Notes: generated from the letters alone by a model not told the origin. A DNA stretch of 64,000 nucleotides from Leptoclinus maculatus (GCA_032191485.1 JAVDOI010000003.1:16839313-16903312), one strand, 5' to 3'. Shown: positions 24,549-37,767, numbered from the stretch's first letter. Made by a program: numbers and translations.

Positions 24549-25680
24549 AAAGTAGCATAAAATGGTACCTCAAAATACAACTTAAGTGCTGTACTTGAGT
24601 AAATGTACCTTGTTACTTTCAACTGCCTACTGTTATATTGGTATCCGTCTAAAATATGTCCACAGTCTGCAATAAAACTGAAAGAACACCCCTACAATAC
24701 ATTTTTCATACTGTAAAAGTGAGCTGTTCTAATCTCCGTACATGGCCTATTTATTGTTTATTTTGGGAAGCGCTCCTCTCCTTGTTATCTTAGGATTTGT
24801 CCCACCATATGAACAGTATCATACACTCAAGCGCACATTGATTTTTCATCATTGATTTTTACTCTGTCTAAGATCAATGTCAGTGTTTAAGAATTGGTTG
24901 CTCTTTCTTATGAAACCATGTCATGCCTTATCTGTGAAAGCAAGGCACCAGTCATGGGTGCACCTTTCCCTCTTTCCCAAGGGAAATGGGAAATATCTCC
25001 TCGTAGTAGCAGAAAGGACAAGCGCAAGAAGACTTTGCATGTATTACCAGCAATTTAGTAACATTTAGAAATACGGAAATAGGTTTGTTCGAGATGAACT
25101 GCGCCTTGGCTGGAAAGTGGACGAGAGCATGCAGGTGGCAGCAGCAGGGCGCGGTGAAAAAAGACTGCGGTCAAGTCAGACAGTTTTCAGCAGCCTTCAA
25201 AGAATCACTTCTTTGATCCGGCGACAGCCAGATGTTTCCCATCATGCTTTGGCTCATGCAGTCGGTGGAGTGCAACTGCGGCGCCTTGCTCTCTTGAGGT
25301 TATCGTTGACACATGTGCATGACGTCAGAGCAAGTAGGGATCAAGTCGGACACAAATCTAAAGCGGCATGCATTGTGTGGCAATCGCCGGTGATTGATAG
25401 GCCCTTTTCACAGCAGCCACTGCAGATAAACACCGGTGTAATTAATATCAATATGGACCTGTTCCATTAAGGTGTTCCTGGCCCTGGTATTGCGCATTCT
25501 GGCTCCCTGTAATGGCTGTGATGCACTAAATAGAATGGGACCGTTATTCATTTTATCCATTACACCTGTGTTTACCCTGCATTGATATTTCAAAATCGCT
25601 GCTGAGAAAAGGGCCTATTCTGCACAGGACTGGCTCATCTCGACAAAGCCTAATATCACCAGGTTTCTATAATGTAGTTT
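24549..25680 (+). repeat. Segmental duplication block, right copy
   Basis: Counterpart of 15934-17270. It lacks part of the sequence at about 16280-16730 but keeps the order of landmarks (TGTCCCACCATATGAACAG, GATCCGGCGACAG, AACTGCGGCGCC, the MITE). A frame of 117 codons inside (25117-25470) runs through non-coding repeat sequence and is not credited as a gene. Confidence 0.8.
25399..25616. mobile_element. MITE with 18-bp TIRs (right copy)
   Basis: Ends AGGCCCTTTTCACAGCAG and CTGCTGAGAAAAGGGCCT match the copy at 16953-17184. It is 218 bp long, shorter than the left copy by small interior deletions. Confidence 0.7.
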
Positions 25681-27161
25681 TTTGCCCTGGGTTTTGTCTC
25701 TCAGGTTACTTGGTTTGTGTTGCTGCTTTCCTTGCAGCTTTTTGGAGGTGGGTGTGGCAGAGGGTCATCAGTCCACTGGCAACACCTGGGCTCATCAGCA
25801 ACACATTGGGCCCTGTGTGCCGGTTCACTCTCTTAAAAACCCTTTTGGAGCTCAGTTGCTGGTTCTCTCTCCTTCCTGAGACATGCTTTTGTACTTTTTG
25901 GGTTGACCCTCTGATTTACGTTTCTGCACCATACGACATTGCATTCGCACTTTTCAACTCATGTACTCACCTACTTCTGTTGTACTTACTGACCCCACAT
26001 GCCCCTATTAGTTTAGGCTTTCCTCTTATGTTGACTCTAAATGAATACATCAAAGTGAATTGGCTTGGTTGTGTGCGTCTCCCTCTTTTGTCATGGCCGC
26101 CCGCTTTGTGACACTACATACAGGATGCGTTACTTTTGTGGTCAAGGTTATTAGCGAGTCTTAAGGAAAAACTTTGCAGCAAGGATACCCTACAATCTGT
26201 TTACAGTACGTATTACTTTATAGGCCCTGCGCACCCATGGTCGTGCAACCTTGTTGAACAATGACAATCAATTGACCTTGTATAATCCACACTTGTATAA
26301 TCCAGAGTTCCTCTGGAGAATCTTCTTCCTCACTCTCCTGTTAGCTTTGTCGCACCTGCCAGGATGGGACATATTGCACCAATGTAATTCTTATTGGTGC
26401 ATGGAGTCTGGTGACCTTCTGTAATGTCCAGCAGCGTAGCTGTTCCCAACTTCAACCGCAGAGGTCTAATCAGCCAGGAGAAGTGAAAGTGCTCGCCCTT
26501 TGGCAAAACAATTTTGTTCCCTTTTATAACACAAACATTTGTCTGTTGAGCAATATTTGCTGTCGATTCTGTTTCATTCCCACCAGGAACTCATCACTGC
26601 TTTGTTGAGAGACACCATTTGCATTCAATTTCATGACGCATCCTGTTTGCTCTCTGTGCTAGATGACAGTAACCTTGGATATGATGCCAAACAAAGATGG
26701 CCTTTCCCCATCATTCTATTCCCGGACTAGATATGTGGCCACAGCAAGCTCTATAGTGTACTTATTACCCTTTTGAATGATCCAGTAAAGCAGCCTCATG
26801 TCAGACCTCACTCCAGTTATTTTTCCCCAAAGCAGCGGCATGGCTCCAGGTCCAGAATTAAATATTTCAACAACTGTTACGGTTGACATGTTTGATTTTT
26901 AGTGGAATGTCTCAACCATCAATGGATTGATTTCTTTGAAATTAGGAACAGACATCCATGTTCCCCTCTGGGTGAATTGCAGTTATGTTTGTGATCCCTA
27001 GACTGTTCATATAGCGCCATAGACGGGTCAAAATTAGCCCAGCTGTACTTTGTTGCACAAGTGACTCTAATAGACTGGTAACCCAGCGTATAACTGAAAA
27101 TCAGTGTCAACATGACGGAAGAACATGAGACCAAATAGACAAAGTGGGATTAAGATAACAG
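25681..27161. other. Non-coding spacer before copy C
   Basis: No counterpart elsewhere in the window. A 133-codon hydrophobic frame (25710-26111) has no family resemblance. The part near 25700-25900 (GGTCATCAGTCCACTGGC, CACCTGGGCTCATCAG, CTCTTAAAAACCC) could be LTR sequence, but I see no ends. Confidence 0.35.
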
Positions 27162-27603
27162 GTTCTGGTAAAACAGGTTGACACAGTTGTAAACCTCTCT
27201 GCTCTGATCACATTCACAGTTGTTAAGCATATTTCACTCACAACAAACCCCAGCTTTTGTTTGCTTTGTTCCTCAAATGTGTCTTCTGAACTCTGAACAG
27301 CAATTAAATGAAGATCAAGGATTTCTTCACTTCAGAACATTTCGCCAAATTCACTTTGGCATCAAGAAGACATCACAAACGCAGCAAAGACTATTTAGCT
27401 CATCACAAGGCTTTTGTTAACTCTTGTATTCTTACAAAGAGAAATTCATTGATGTGCAGGATTACATCATTGTTTCAAATTGAACTTGCTCACATTCTCA
27501 CCTCTTAAAGAGGTCTCATTGCAGTAATGTTCCTCAAATGTGTCTTCTGAACTCGTATTCCTAATTCTGCCTCAGGTTGGGAATCTGTGTCGTCTGGGGC
27601 TGG
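27162..27603 (+). other. Duplicated 5' flank of GT92 copies
   Basis: GGTTCTGGTAAAACAG to the exon 1 acceptor matches 20717-21055 before copy B. Copy C also keeps a stretch (CTCACCTCTTAAAGAGGTC, CAGTAATGTTCC) that copy A has and copy B has lost. The region probably holds the promoter or a 5' UTR exon of the family; I cannot place the start site. Confidence 0.5.
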
Positions 27604-29653
27604 ATGGACAAGCCAAAAGAAATCAAAGGGAAGTTCTACTTCCTCATCATTGCTACCGTCATCTTCATCCTCTGTATCGCTGTGAGAATACCCAGGACGT
27701 ACAGGGCCGTCCCACAGCCGCGTGGGGCTCTGGCTTGCCCCTTGCGGATCTCTGAGCGGACCATCACCCCCCTCAACAACACCAAGCACTTACTGGTGTC
27801 GGCCTATATGGACCAGAGAGTGGATGGCTTGGATGTACGCATCATTGGCATATTTAAGAGAGACTCCATCCAACCCCTTTACTGTGTTTTCTGCTGTGCA
27901 GGCCAAATATCAAATACAAATCCAGGAAAATGTTTACAACACTCGGACAACTTTGGTTTCCCCTACGTCACTACGGATGTAATGTGTCAGATTCCTCAAA
28001 ACTGCCACGCTACACATGTCAGTCTCCTGACTCAGCCAGGTAGAGAGAGGGTCTTTAACCAGACCTGGCTTCCTATAAGAAACCAGAAAACCAAAGGGAA
28101 GGAGGAGGACAAGTTGCAGTTTAACTTCACAGTCTGCATCTCAAACCTGTTTGGAGACTACAACAACGTGCTTCAGTTTGCACAGACTCTGGAGATGTAC
28201 AGGTAAGCACACCAACAACACCTCAAAGTTAAACATGAGCTGAATCAACTCTTCAAAACAAACAGGATATGATTAGCTTTGCAAAGGTACTGTTGCAGTG
28301 TCATCGCATCATACAGGTGTTTCTGTTCCTGTTGCTGCCGAGTGGGGCCGTCATATTTCCAAAAGGTCAAGTTCCAACTAATTCTAACCAAACATTGCAT
28401 GAGTCTGACATACAGTGTGCTGCTGTCACATATGCTAACTTAAAGTGGTATCTAGCCCTCCAGATAGTTTCAGTTTTCCTCCTCTACCCAAACAAAACCA
28501 AAGATGTCCATCTCATTCTTAAGTCGTTATAACCAATGATATTATTTGTGACGCTCTATAAAAGTACATTTAAAAATTTCCAACAGCTAGTAATTGCAGA
28601 AACATATTCTGCTGTTTTTTTGGGTAAATTTGGGTAAACCAATCATTTACCATTTTTCCTTGCGCCAGGTTACTGGGTGTGAACAGGGTGGTGATCTACA
28701 ACACCAGCTGCGGCCCAGACCTCGACCGCCTGCTGCAGAGCTACAGCCAGGAGGGCTTCGTGGAGATGGTGCCCTGGCCCATCGACCAGCACCTGAATCC
28801 ATCTCGCGGCTGGCTCTTCTCACAGAGCGGGGGGGACGTGCACTACTTCGGTCAGTTGACCACGCTTAATGAGTGCATTTACAGATCCATGGACCGCTCA
28901 CGCTACGTCCTGTTGAACGACATCGATGAGATTATAATGCCATACAAACACAACAACCTGATGTCTCTGATGGAGATGCTCCAACAACAGCATCCAAATG
29001 TACGGTCATTCTGATGTGCATTTGACAAATATCACTTAATTAGCAAACTTTAAGATTATATTTGATGTTCATTTAATATTTGTATTGTCTTTCCATCTTC
29101 CATGCTGTATTCATGTAGACAGGAGTGTACCTCATTGAGAACCATATCTTCCCCAAGAAACATTTTGAGCCAAGTGGGAGGTTTCACCTGCCTCGATGGA
29201 ACGGGGTGCCGGGCGTTAATATTCTTGAGCACATCTACAGGGAGGACCCCGACAGAAAGTCATACCACCCACACAAGATGATAGTTAAGCCGAGGTAAGC
29301 TGAGAAGATTGAGCCCGAACTGACTCGGCCTGTGATTGCTGCACTGCCACTAATTTCTGTCCTCCGTACCTTCCAGTTACACTGGGTGAAAAGAAAGTTT
29401 CCTCAAAGACTGTTATGTGTCTGTGCACCACAGGTTGGTGGAGTGGACTTCAGTGCATGAAGTGATCAAGAATTCTGGACAACGGTTCAAGGTTCCAATG
29501 GACGTTTGTCGGATCATTCATGTTCGCGTGGCCCTGAGGCAGTCGTTGACGCTGGAGCAGCTCAATGAGGACAAACGACTGTGGGACTTCCAAGAACAAT
29601 TGATTCCCAGTGTGGACAAGGCGCTGAGGAGAGCTGGGCTGGGGCAGAGCTGA
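27604..29653 (+). CDS. GT92 family glycosyltransferase, copy C
   Basis: Four coding exons, 27604-28202, 28669-28999, 29119-29294 and 29434-29653, give 441 aa. It lacks two codons in exon 1 (GALACPL where A and B have GALNMACPL) but stays in frame. Other visible changes are L20-region I to V (ATVIFIL) and NPGKCLQH for NPGTILQH, which adds a cysteine. Exon 2 protein, with the DIDEI motif, is identical to A and B. Intron 1 has a deletion of about 40 bp, and intron 3 holds an unrelated sequence in place of the A/B intron. An AATAAA at 30028-30033 follows. Expected role is Golgi galactosyl transfer as for the family; substrate not determinable. Confidence 0.87.
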
Positions 29654-30229
29654 TGGAAGGGATGGACAGACATGCTGAACGGGTTGAATGTGACCCTCGC
29701 CAGTGGGGGCCGTGTCACTACCATTGTTTTCCAAAATGTCGTCCTTTTTGCACTGAAGGGCCACCATACTGCCGGTGCTACTGCTATGAGCTACACTGAA
29801 TTGACTGCTGCTCAGTTGTAAATATTCATGTACAGAGTGCTATGAGTGCGACTAACTGGTTGTAACCAGTTGCAATCACCCTCCCCCTGCTTCTCATTTT
29901 TAGTTGTTGCTTTGAATTTGGAAACTCTGACACCTACACACCCTCTCACACTCTCTGAGCACGCACACCTCATCGAGCATGACTTCTTTTCACTCCTCTT
30001 TGAGCTTTTAGCAATGAGTCCAATCTGAATAAATCTGCCCTCCACTGAACTTCTATTAGATAAAGTCTGCAGCAGGTTTTTTTCCTGCTCTTATCTGGTG
30101 TACTCAATCCTGTGTAAATATTAATTTAGCTCTTAACTGCAAAAAAAACAAAAAACTTTTTTACATCAAAATCCCTCGTCTTTTGTCCTGTTAAGTGTAA
30201 AAATATTTTTTAGGATTCATCTTGAACTC

Positions 30230-30560
30230 GTGGGACTTTACATAAATTCATTTGCACTACTGTTTAGTTTTACCTAGTTCATTTTATACCATGATCCTGC
30301 ACTACTGTTTAGCTTATTTAGTTTTACCTAGTTGTTCATTTGATACCATTCTAATTCATCGTATATACTGTGCATTTTTATTTTTATTCTATTTTATCTT
30401 ATTCTTTATTCTATTTCTTCAATTCAATATCTGCTCTGCTATTTTATTGTACTGTATATATTGTGCATTTCCATACTTCATATTTTATTCTGCTCTGTAA
30501 CTTGCTGCTGCTACAAACAAATTTCCCCCTGGGGATAAATAAAGTTTACATCGATCTATA
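30230..30560 (+). mobile_element. 3' end of a LINE (plus strand)
   Basis: A T-rich, stop-rich stretch ends in AAATTTCCCCCTGGGGATAA, ATAAAGTTTACATCGATC and a degenerate (ATCT)n tail. It is the plus-strand version of the tail seen reversed at 12797-12975. It sits just beyond the end of the GT92 array. Confidence 0.7.
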
Positions 30561-32280
30561 TCTATCATCAAATAACCAGGCAGCATAGAGCGACCTATGT
30601 AAAAGCTGGATAAAAGCCACACCCCTGCAAATATTATGCACCGTATGGCCTAGGAACCCTCTTAACAATCCTTGAGTCTTTGTTTGGTGGTCTGAAAATG
30701 TTACTTGCAAGAAGTGGAGTTCTTTGGTTAACTGGTTTTGCATTAATGATCTAATACAACATAACAGCAGAGTCCTTCTACATTTTGATACTTGTATCCA
30801 TTTTGCGATACTACTTATACACTTCTACTGATGTAAACAAGTGTTTTATATGTTACGGTTACAACAGTAACTATTTCACTAGTTGAGGATCTAAATACTT
30901 CCTTTTTCTATTATAACTCAGAAAAAGGGCCTCCTTTGACAGAGCTCATCTGGAGCCTTTCTGTCTCACTGTAGTTTCTGCTACGTCGTTTCCGGGTAAC
31001 GCTTGGAAATGTTTTTGTCCAAATGCACCGAGGAACTAAACAACAGTCTTTCAGCTGACAAGAGCGGTATCAAGGAAATGACCTGGTACGGTTAGGAAGC
31101 ATCTGCTGGTGAGGATGTGCATGCTCCTCAAATCAAGGGAAAAGCGGCCTTCGAAATAACAGGCGTAATTTACAAAATAAAACTCCATAAAGACTGCTCA
31201 AGCTTTGCTCAAAGGCTGAGATCTTTGTTTTACGTTCTTCTAACCCATAAAGCAGAAAAGAAGCAGAGAAATCTTCCAGGTAAATCAAGACTCTTTTGCT
31301 TTCTGGCTCATGTAATATGTCTCAGTAGAACTGTGCACAAAGTAAAGCATTTCTTCTATCAGTTTATCATGGATTTGCATAACATCCAGCCATGGAGCTC
31401 AGTATTTACTTTTCAAAAAAATAGCCCCACCCAAGCCCTTTGGAAAAGCCAAAAAAAAAATGTTTAAACCCCTTTCTCAAGTCACCCCCACACATATTGG
31501 ACTCGGACGCATTTAAAAAAGCATCATCATTTGGAAACTATTTATTGAACATTTGCAACCAGATATCAGTTAAATACAGAACTTTCATTTCTCTCTCTAC
31601 ATCCCCCAACGGCAGGGACTGGCTCCGCTTCATTACACTGAGAGGAGGGAATGTTACAGGACTTGGTAAGGCGCACACTGTGCTGGAAGTCATTTGGCTT
31701 TGTGTCTTCTGATAATAAAGAGAAACAATATCTGAGTCTGCTTCTCGAATGTCCAACGCTGCGTCCTCTCCACTCCCCACACAGCTGGATCCTGTGCATA
31801 CACACCATGGCAAAATGACACAAATAGGAGCCGAGAAGAGAAAACCAGTATAGACGACTGAGACACACCCCTGCTGAATGCGGTCTGAGATGTGTAGCCA
31901 TGATTTGAAAAGCTAAAAGTAAAATGATCAACATGAATATATTAGAAAAATGGCAATTAGTCTTTAATAAACACCTCGCCTCACCTACTCCCAACAAGAC
32001 CAGGGTTATAAATTAAAACTGTCCAAATAAAATCAAATCAACCAAGACTTTGGGCCCATTCAGTTCCATTTCAAGACTGGAAAATCCTCATTGACAAAAC
32101 AAATGGCACTTTTCAGTCTCTTGAACTGGAATCTAGAATATCGACTCCAATGGAATCGACCCCCAACCCTAAAATCAACTCTTTCTAATTTACATATATG
32201 GGTCAGGCGCTCCTTCAAGCTTCCACCATCCTAGCAGTTGCTCCCCCACAGGACAGGGGGACCTCTGTGGTCTCTGAGGG
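30561..32280. other. Spacer between the GT92 array and pdcd10
   Basis: No supported coding exon. Part of it (about 31700-32280) is probably the 3' UTR of pdcd10 on the minus strand, but I did not find a decisive polyadenylation signal. Confidence 0.4.
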
Positions 32281-35200
32281 CTAGGCCACGGTTTTGAAGG
32301 TCTGCAGTATGAGGTTGGTTTGGTGGATGAGCCGGTTTGCACTGATGAAGACATTTATTGCCCTGGGAACACACAAAAGTTAAAACTTGAGGAAAAAACA
32401 GACTGGAGAAGCTCATTGATGCTATTTAAACATAGTAAACTATCAATGAGCAATGTTTTGCCCACACATTCAAAATGTACACATCTGCTTTAGTTAACAA
32501 ATGACCAGCTGAGTCACTGCAAACAATCGGGTCCTTTCTTCTCCTTAAACCTCCATGTGTTGTTGGTACAATGGAGATAAGCATGGGAAGATGACCTTTA
32601 TACCACACTAACAACAGCTTACGGTCAGTTGGCTACTTAGCAACAACACTATACAGTTCGTTTGCAAATTATGAAGCTGACCACCAGCCGGGGAAACAGC
32701 TAGCCTGGCTGTGTGGAGAGGCACCTGAAGAGTTGACGATGCATTCCATCACATTTGTTTAATACGTACAACTAAACTAAATTGGACTATTTCTTGGCAG
32801 TGAGTCTTGTTGTCACTGTGAGGTTGCCAGTTGTCAATCAGCTAAGACAACCAGACTCCCAAAAGGTCAAACTATTCCTTTAAAAAGAACTTATGTTGTT
32901 TAATTAGAATCAGAATAGTCATCAAATCAACTAACTGACATTTTAGCATTAATAAACCAAAGCAACATGGCTGTCTAGAAACGCGTGATACTCTTCTTCT
33001 AACGCTCACACATGGGGGGGGGGGGGGGGGTTATGGTTACACTTACTTTCCGTCTTTGAAGTATGTTTTGAGGGTGTCGCTGAAACTTTTGGAGTATTTC
33101 ACAAACTCCTTTTTCTGGTGCTCCAGGGCCTTAACAAAGAAGAAAATAAACACAGAAGCGTCGTAAAGAAACAAGGGAAAAGGCGAGCAGCTTACACAGG
33201 TTTGTTTTTGTGTCCTCGTTACTCACTCTGCGATTCTGGTACTGATATTTCTTAATGACATTGTTGACTGTGTCCAGGAGCTCTTTTATGGCGCTGGCTA
33301 TGTCTCTGTAGGAAACCAACAGCAACACAAGAGACGATTTCACAACACAAATTCAACCAAGAGGTGCGACACTCGCTGATGTAAGAAGACGGAAACATTG
33401 AATTAATCATCGTAACAAGGACAGCACTGTGTTACTGGTACTATCCTCACCAATAATGGCTCTATTTCTAATGATACATTTACTATGGAGAGGTTAAAGT
33501 TACTGAAGGCCTGAGCATGAGCACTGCATCCTACGACACGGATCAGCGTTTATTTGTAATGTGTAAATCGCTGCATTTACCTCTAAACACACTTATGTTT
33601 TAAAAACAGCGTGGTGTGTGTGTGTGTGTGTGCGTGCGCGTGCTCGCTCTCACTTGATAGTCTGTAGGAAGCGTACTCTGTCGTTGATCTCATCAGGGAT
33701 TTTGCTGAGAATGTGTTTCAGAGCTCTGGCCTTCTCATTTAGGTCCTGGAACTCCTGCTCAGGCCGGTCAATCATGAACTCTGCAGGGGAAAAAAAAAAG
33801 GAGTTCAGCACATTCCCAGAGACTCAATGAGTTATACAACTGGACAGATACAGAAAACAAACAGGCCGGTAAAGTCAGGATAGAACAAACGAATTGGAGA
33901 GAGGACGGGCATTCAGCTGCATCACCGTAAAAACCTGGACCTCAGGGTCACAAAGGGCCATTTCCACCACAGCACCTCTTTCTCTTATATACGCACCTTC
34001 CACATCATCAGCTGCCATGCGCAGTAGGGATTCAGTGAAGTTGATTTGCACGTTCTTTTTCTCCAAGATCTTCATAATGATGTCCTGAGTCAGGCCAGGG
34101 TTCTCCCTCTCCGCCTGACAAACGAGAAATGGGCAAGCGGGGTGAGGAACGAAAGGAAGCAATTCGCACACAAGACAAGAGAATAGCCTTCTCCAACGAA
34201 AGCAAGACGAGGCTCCGAGCGGGCAGAGAACACAGCTGGAACTCTGTTTTGAATGTCAGATGTCCGTTGAATAATTCAACCTTGAGTTTCGCCACCCGGG
34301 AAGCGGCGGCCAGCATTAGCGAGGCCATTCAGTGAGACCAAAGTGAACAAAAGGCTCACACGTGTCCCCAGTAAAACAGCTGTAAGGTGATCACATCTCC
34401 CTTTAGGTTCGGAGAAAGACAAAGCCGCTTCTCCTTCATTAATATTTAATCTGTGCTTGCGTTGAACGCTGCTGCTCAGCAGCAGCAGCAGCACAGAGGT
34501 GATCTATGTGCTTTTATTATTCCAGTGCAATCACAGCAGTGTATAGATATAAAAAAAAAAAAGAGGATCAAGACATTAAGAAAGTCTCATCTGATTCAAT
34601 TACAATCATGTAAATGGAGATGCTTAAGCATAATGAACATCATATACACCCAACAGTTTTTTACATTGCTAATAACAAAAGGTGAAAAACTAATCAAAAC
34701 ATGTTATAGGGCTTCATACATGCAACTGAATACTACTTCACAAATGTCTCCTTTAACTCTATAAGAAAAAGGACGATGTCTGTATTTTTTGGGCCCTCTC
34801 TGCATCTTCACTGTATTGAGGAGGCGTAGAAGGAACGAGACAAACAAGGAGTTGATGTGATAACGGAATTTCTCAGTTGGAGGTTGATTAACGATTGCTT
34901 CTTTCACAGCGATTCGCTGGTGAATCAGCAGCAACAGCGCGGCTCCCACCGGTGAGAGGAAATATAGGAACACAGAACTACGCTTTATTAAAACGTGGGT
35001 TTTATATACCTCCAGCCATCAATTCCGTTGGATACGATAACATTGAACTCACCAAACTAAGTGGTAAGATCTCTAAACGTGACGAAATTCTTAAAATAAA
35101 CGTCCAAAAGGGCAACAAGCACCGAAGGTCAGACCGCTGCCCTACAGGTTATAAACAAGCTGGCAGGTTTACCTGGAGGTACTGTGTAACCGAAACTGGT

Positions 35201-36107
35201 TGCATTTGTGATGCAGGAAGTCAAAGTTTTGGGCTGTTATTTCACACTTGGCATTTTTTTTTCGCTTTCAAATAATCGATCAACAGGAAATGAATGGGCC
35301 GCTATAATGATAATAGATTACCTGTAATTCCATTTAATCATAAATCAAGCAAAACGTTGAGGATTTGATGCTTCTGTCTCTGATTGAAGTTACTAAACTG
35401 AATGCCATTGGGTGTTACATGGTTGTTGAGACAAAACATCTGATAACATCACATAAGGCTCTTGGAAATTCTACTGGTTGTTTCTTACTATTCGTGCTAA
35501 TTCATAACTAAAACAATGAATCAAAAAAAGAATCAGCAAAACGGTCGAGAATGAGAATAATCGCCAGCTGCAGCCCAAATTCATTCCTGCCAGTGTCCTT
35601 GAGGAAGAACATCAGATACATTTTAAATTAAATGTGTTAAAAGAGAAATGGGGAACTGGGAAGCAGTCTAAATATAAACCAAATATATTATGACAGGAAG
35701 TCGTGATGGGTCATGGGAATGATACTATTGCGCCGTTATGCGTCAGGTCATGATCCATGCATAGTTGTACCTTTATGAAGGCTGCTCGGAGCGTCTGAGC
35801 TGCTGAAAGGTTGATCCTCTCCAGCTAATGAAACAAAAAAAAGAGAAAACACACGTTATCACAGCCAACTCTGGACAGACTGTCGTTGTTTCTGCATTTA
35901 TCAGTTGCACTTCTAGTTGTTTCTCCTTTTTTTATCAGTCTAACACAAATGTAACTAACTATTTATACATTTTTTTAAATAATTAAAGGCGACTGCTGAC
36001 AGCATTGGATGTTTTACCTCGTTGAAAACCGGGTACATCACGGCGTACAGAGTCATGGATACCATGGAGTTTGTCTCCGCTTCATTCTTCATCTCCTCCA
36101 TTGTCAT
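32281..36107 (-). CDS. pdcd10: Programmed cell death protein 10 (CCM3)
   Basis: Complete minus-strand gene with seven coding exons: 36018-36107, 35771-35824, 33997-34114, 33654-33780, 33227-33305, 33047-33129 and 32281-32362; 210 aa, against 212 in human. Readings such as MTMEEMKNEAETNSMVSM, NPGLTQDIIMKILEKK, NFTESLLRMAADDVE, KELLDTVNNV and HQTNLILQTFKTVA match PDCD10 throughout. The human start ATG-Arg before MTM is not present (TGG-Arg here), so the start is the ATG of MTME. PDCD10 is an adaptor: its N-terminal part dimerises with GCKIII kinases (STK24, STK25, STK26), and its C-terminal FAT-homology domain binds CCM2, paxillin and striatin. It acts in vascular integrity and STRIPAK. All introns are GT-AG. 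Confidence 0.97.
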
Positions 36108-37642
36108 CCTCCAGGGGAGGAGCAGCTCTTGGTGAAAAGGTAGGGAGGAAACTGCAGCTCACACACACTCACACATACACTCACCCACTCACACTCACAC
36201 ACACTCTGAAAACCACACAAGCTCCAGATTGGCAAGAGTCTGGAGAAAAGAAATTGAAAGAAAACAGCGGGGTACTGATTAAGCTTAGTTTGACTATATG
36301 GCAAGACATTGACTATTTAGGTAGTATAGTGTATTCTAAGGTTATTTTTTATTTGGTTATTAGTGGGAACGCACTGATTTGATCAACCGTTTTAGTATTG
36401 GCGCTGATCCTGACTTGATGAAATGGATTGTGTACTGACTATGATCCACATGAAATACAGCTCCTTCTGCAGTGTCATTATGAAATTCAGCGTTTCAGCT
36501 ATCAGTTACATTCATTCAGTCACAGATGGCTGCTGACTAGTGGCACATCGATCCCTGGCTTCATGTTGCGTGCCAAAACTAATTCTACTTTGACTTCCAC
36601 GCAGGGAGTTTAGGCATTAAAATTAGTATTGGGTGAGAAAAAAGTTGGATCTGTATGTACTGAGCAGGTTATTACACAGTTATAAACATAAACACTCTTT
36701 GATGGACAAACCATGCCACGGTCATGAATCTGTGTCACCGTAAACATACAATTTATAGCATTTCTCTACTGTAATTTCTTGTTGCTTATCAGCTAACATA
36801 TCCCGTGTAACTGATACCAACCAACACTTTATATCTAACCTAGTAAAACTCTAGGTATCTTTCTAACAAGCAGGAATAAGTGCCTTGGTGATTGGTTTAG
36901 GGGAGTGGCACAGTTATGTGTTACCTTGCTGGTGACAGCATATCCAACGTGACCAAACAGCAACTTAAATGTGTAGTTATTAGATTACATAAACTAACGA
37001 TTAAGGAAACAAGCAGTTATTGCAAGCAAGTCCTCCTTCCTATCTGTTTTGAATATATATTTAGGCCAATTTAAAGAGCAAGAAAGCATTACTGACAAGA
37101 GAAATGGTTAGCAGTGCTACTCAGCTTTTAGTTGTTAGCTCTCGTTAACTAGATTGTACGCATTTGGGTATTTGACTAGCTTTACTGTGTACTTGTGTCA
37201 TTCATCACCTGTATTATAAGATATACAGTTAGATTACTGTTTGTCAGCTACAGTGTCTGACGCGATGGCTGGCTAACTGGCAGGCTAAGTTGACTAGCTA
37301 GATGGCTAACTAGACGTAGCTAACAAAGTAGCTGGTGTGACGTTAACTAACGTTTGGAGTTTTATTTAAAGCAATACATTATCAAAATCAATTGTCAGAA
37401 CAATAACGTGCTGTGTACAGTGACAAATTGATCGCGATCTAACCGTAAAGAGACTCAATTGAGGCCTATGGCCGACCAAATCGATGGTAGCAAACTGCTA
37501 GCAGTTAACAGCGTAGCTTACATGCTAGCTACAGTAAATTGGAGATTTTGTATTTGCTGATGAGCTAAAAACGCGTCAACAAACTGCTTTGAAACGTGTG
37601 TGTAAGTCGGTATATGCGTGTCCAATGTGTACTTGTATCTAC

Positions 37643-37740
37643 CTGTGGTCTGACTTCTTAAATCGGTTGGTTACGCCGTCGATTGCCTTTTAGCTGCTAT
37701 GTTTTCTTTACAAGTTAAGGCGGAAGTTTTTTAGGACTGG
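37643..37740 (-). other. pdcd10: Probable 5' UTR exon of pdcd10
   Basis: On the minus strand the sequence runs into CAGACCACAG followed by GTAGAT, a splice donor at 37642. The first coding exon has a pyrimidine-rich acceptor about 20 bp before its ATG (CTTTTCACCAAG), so an untranslated first exon is expected. The start position is inferred from the promoter motifs just upstream. Confidence 0.5.
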
Positions 37741-37752
37741 CCTGAGCGACAT

Positions 37753-37767
37753 CTTCCGGTCCGGAAG
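37753..37767. promoter_or_regulatory. Palindromic ETS-type site at the pdcd10 promoter
   Basis: CTTCCGGTCCGGAAG carries two ETS cores (CCGGAA) facing each other within 15 bp. It lies just upstream of the inferred pdcd10 first exon; a third core (CTTCCGCC) lies at about 37722. Paired ETS sites are typical of TATA-less housekeeping promoters. Confidence 0.55.

Noticed and set aside
25117..26111. Two frames of 117 and 133 codons
   Set aside because: The first overlaps the duplicated non-coding block, and its left counterpart is not open. The second has no family resemblance and odd composition.
34478..34495. CAG repeat in a pdcd10 intron as a coding glutamine tract
   Set aside because: It lies within an intron between two well-defined pdcd10 exons and opens no supported protein.
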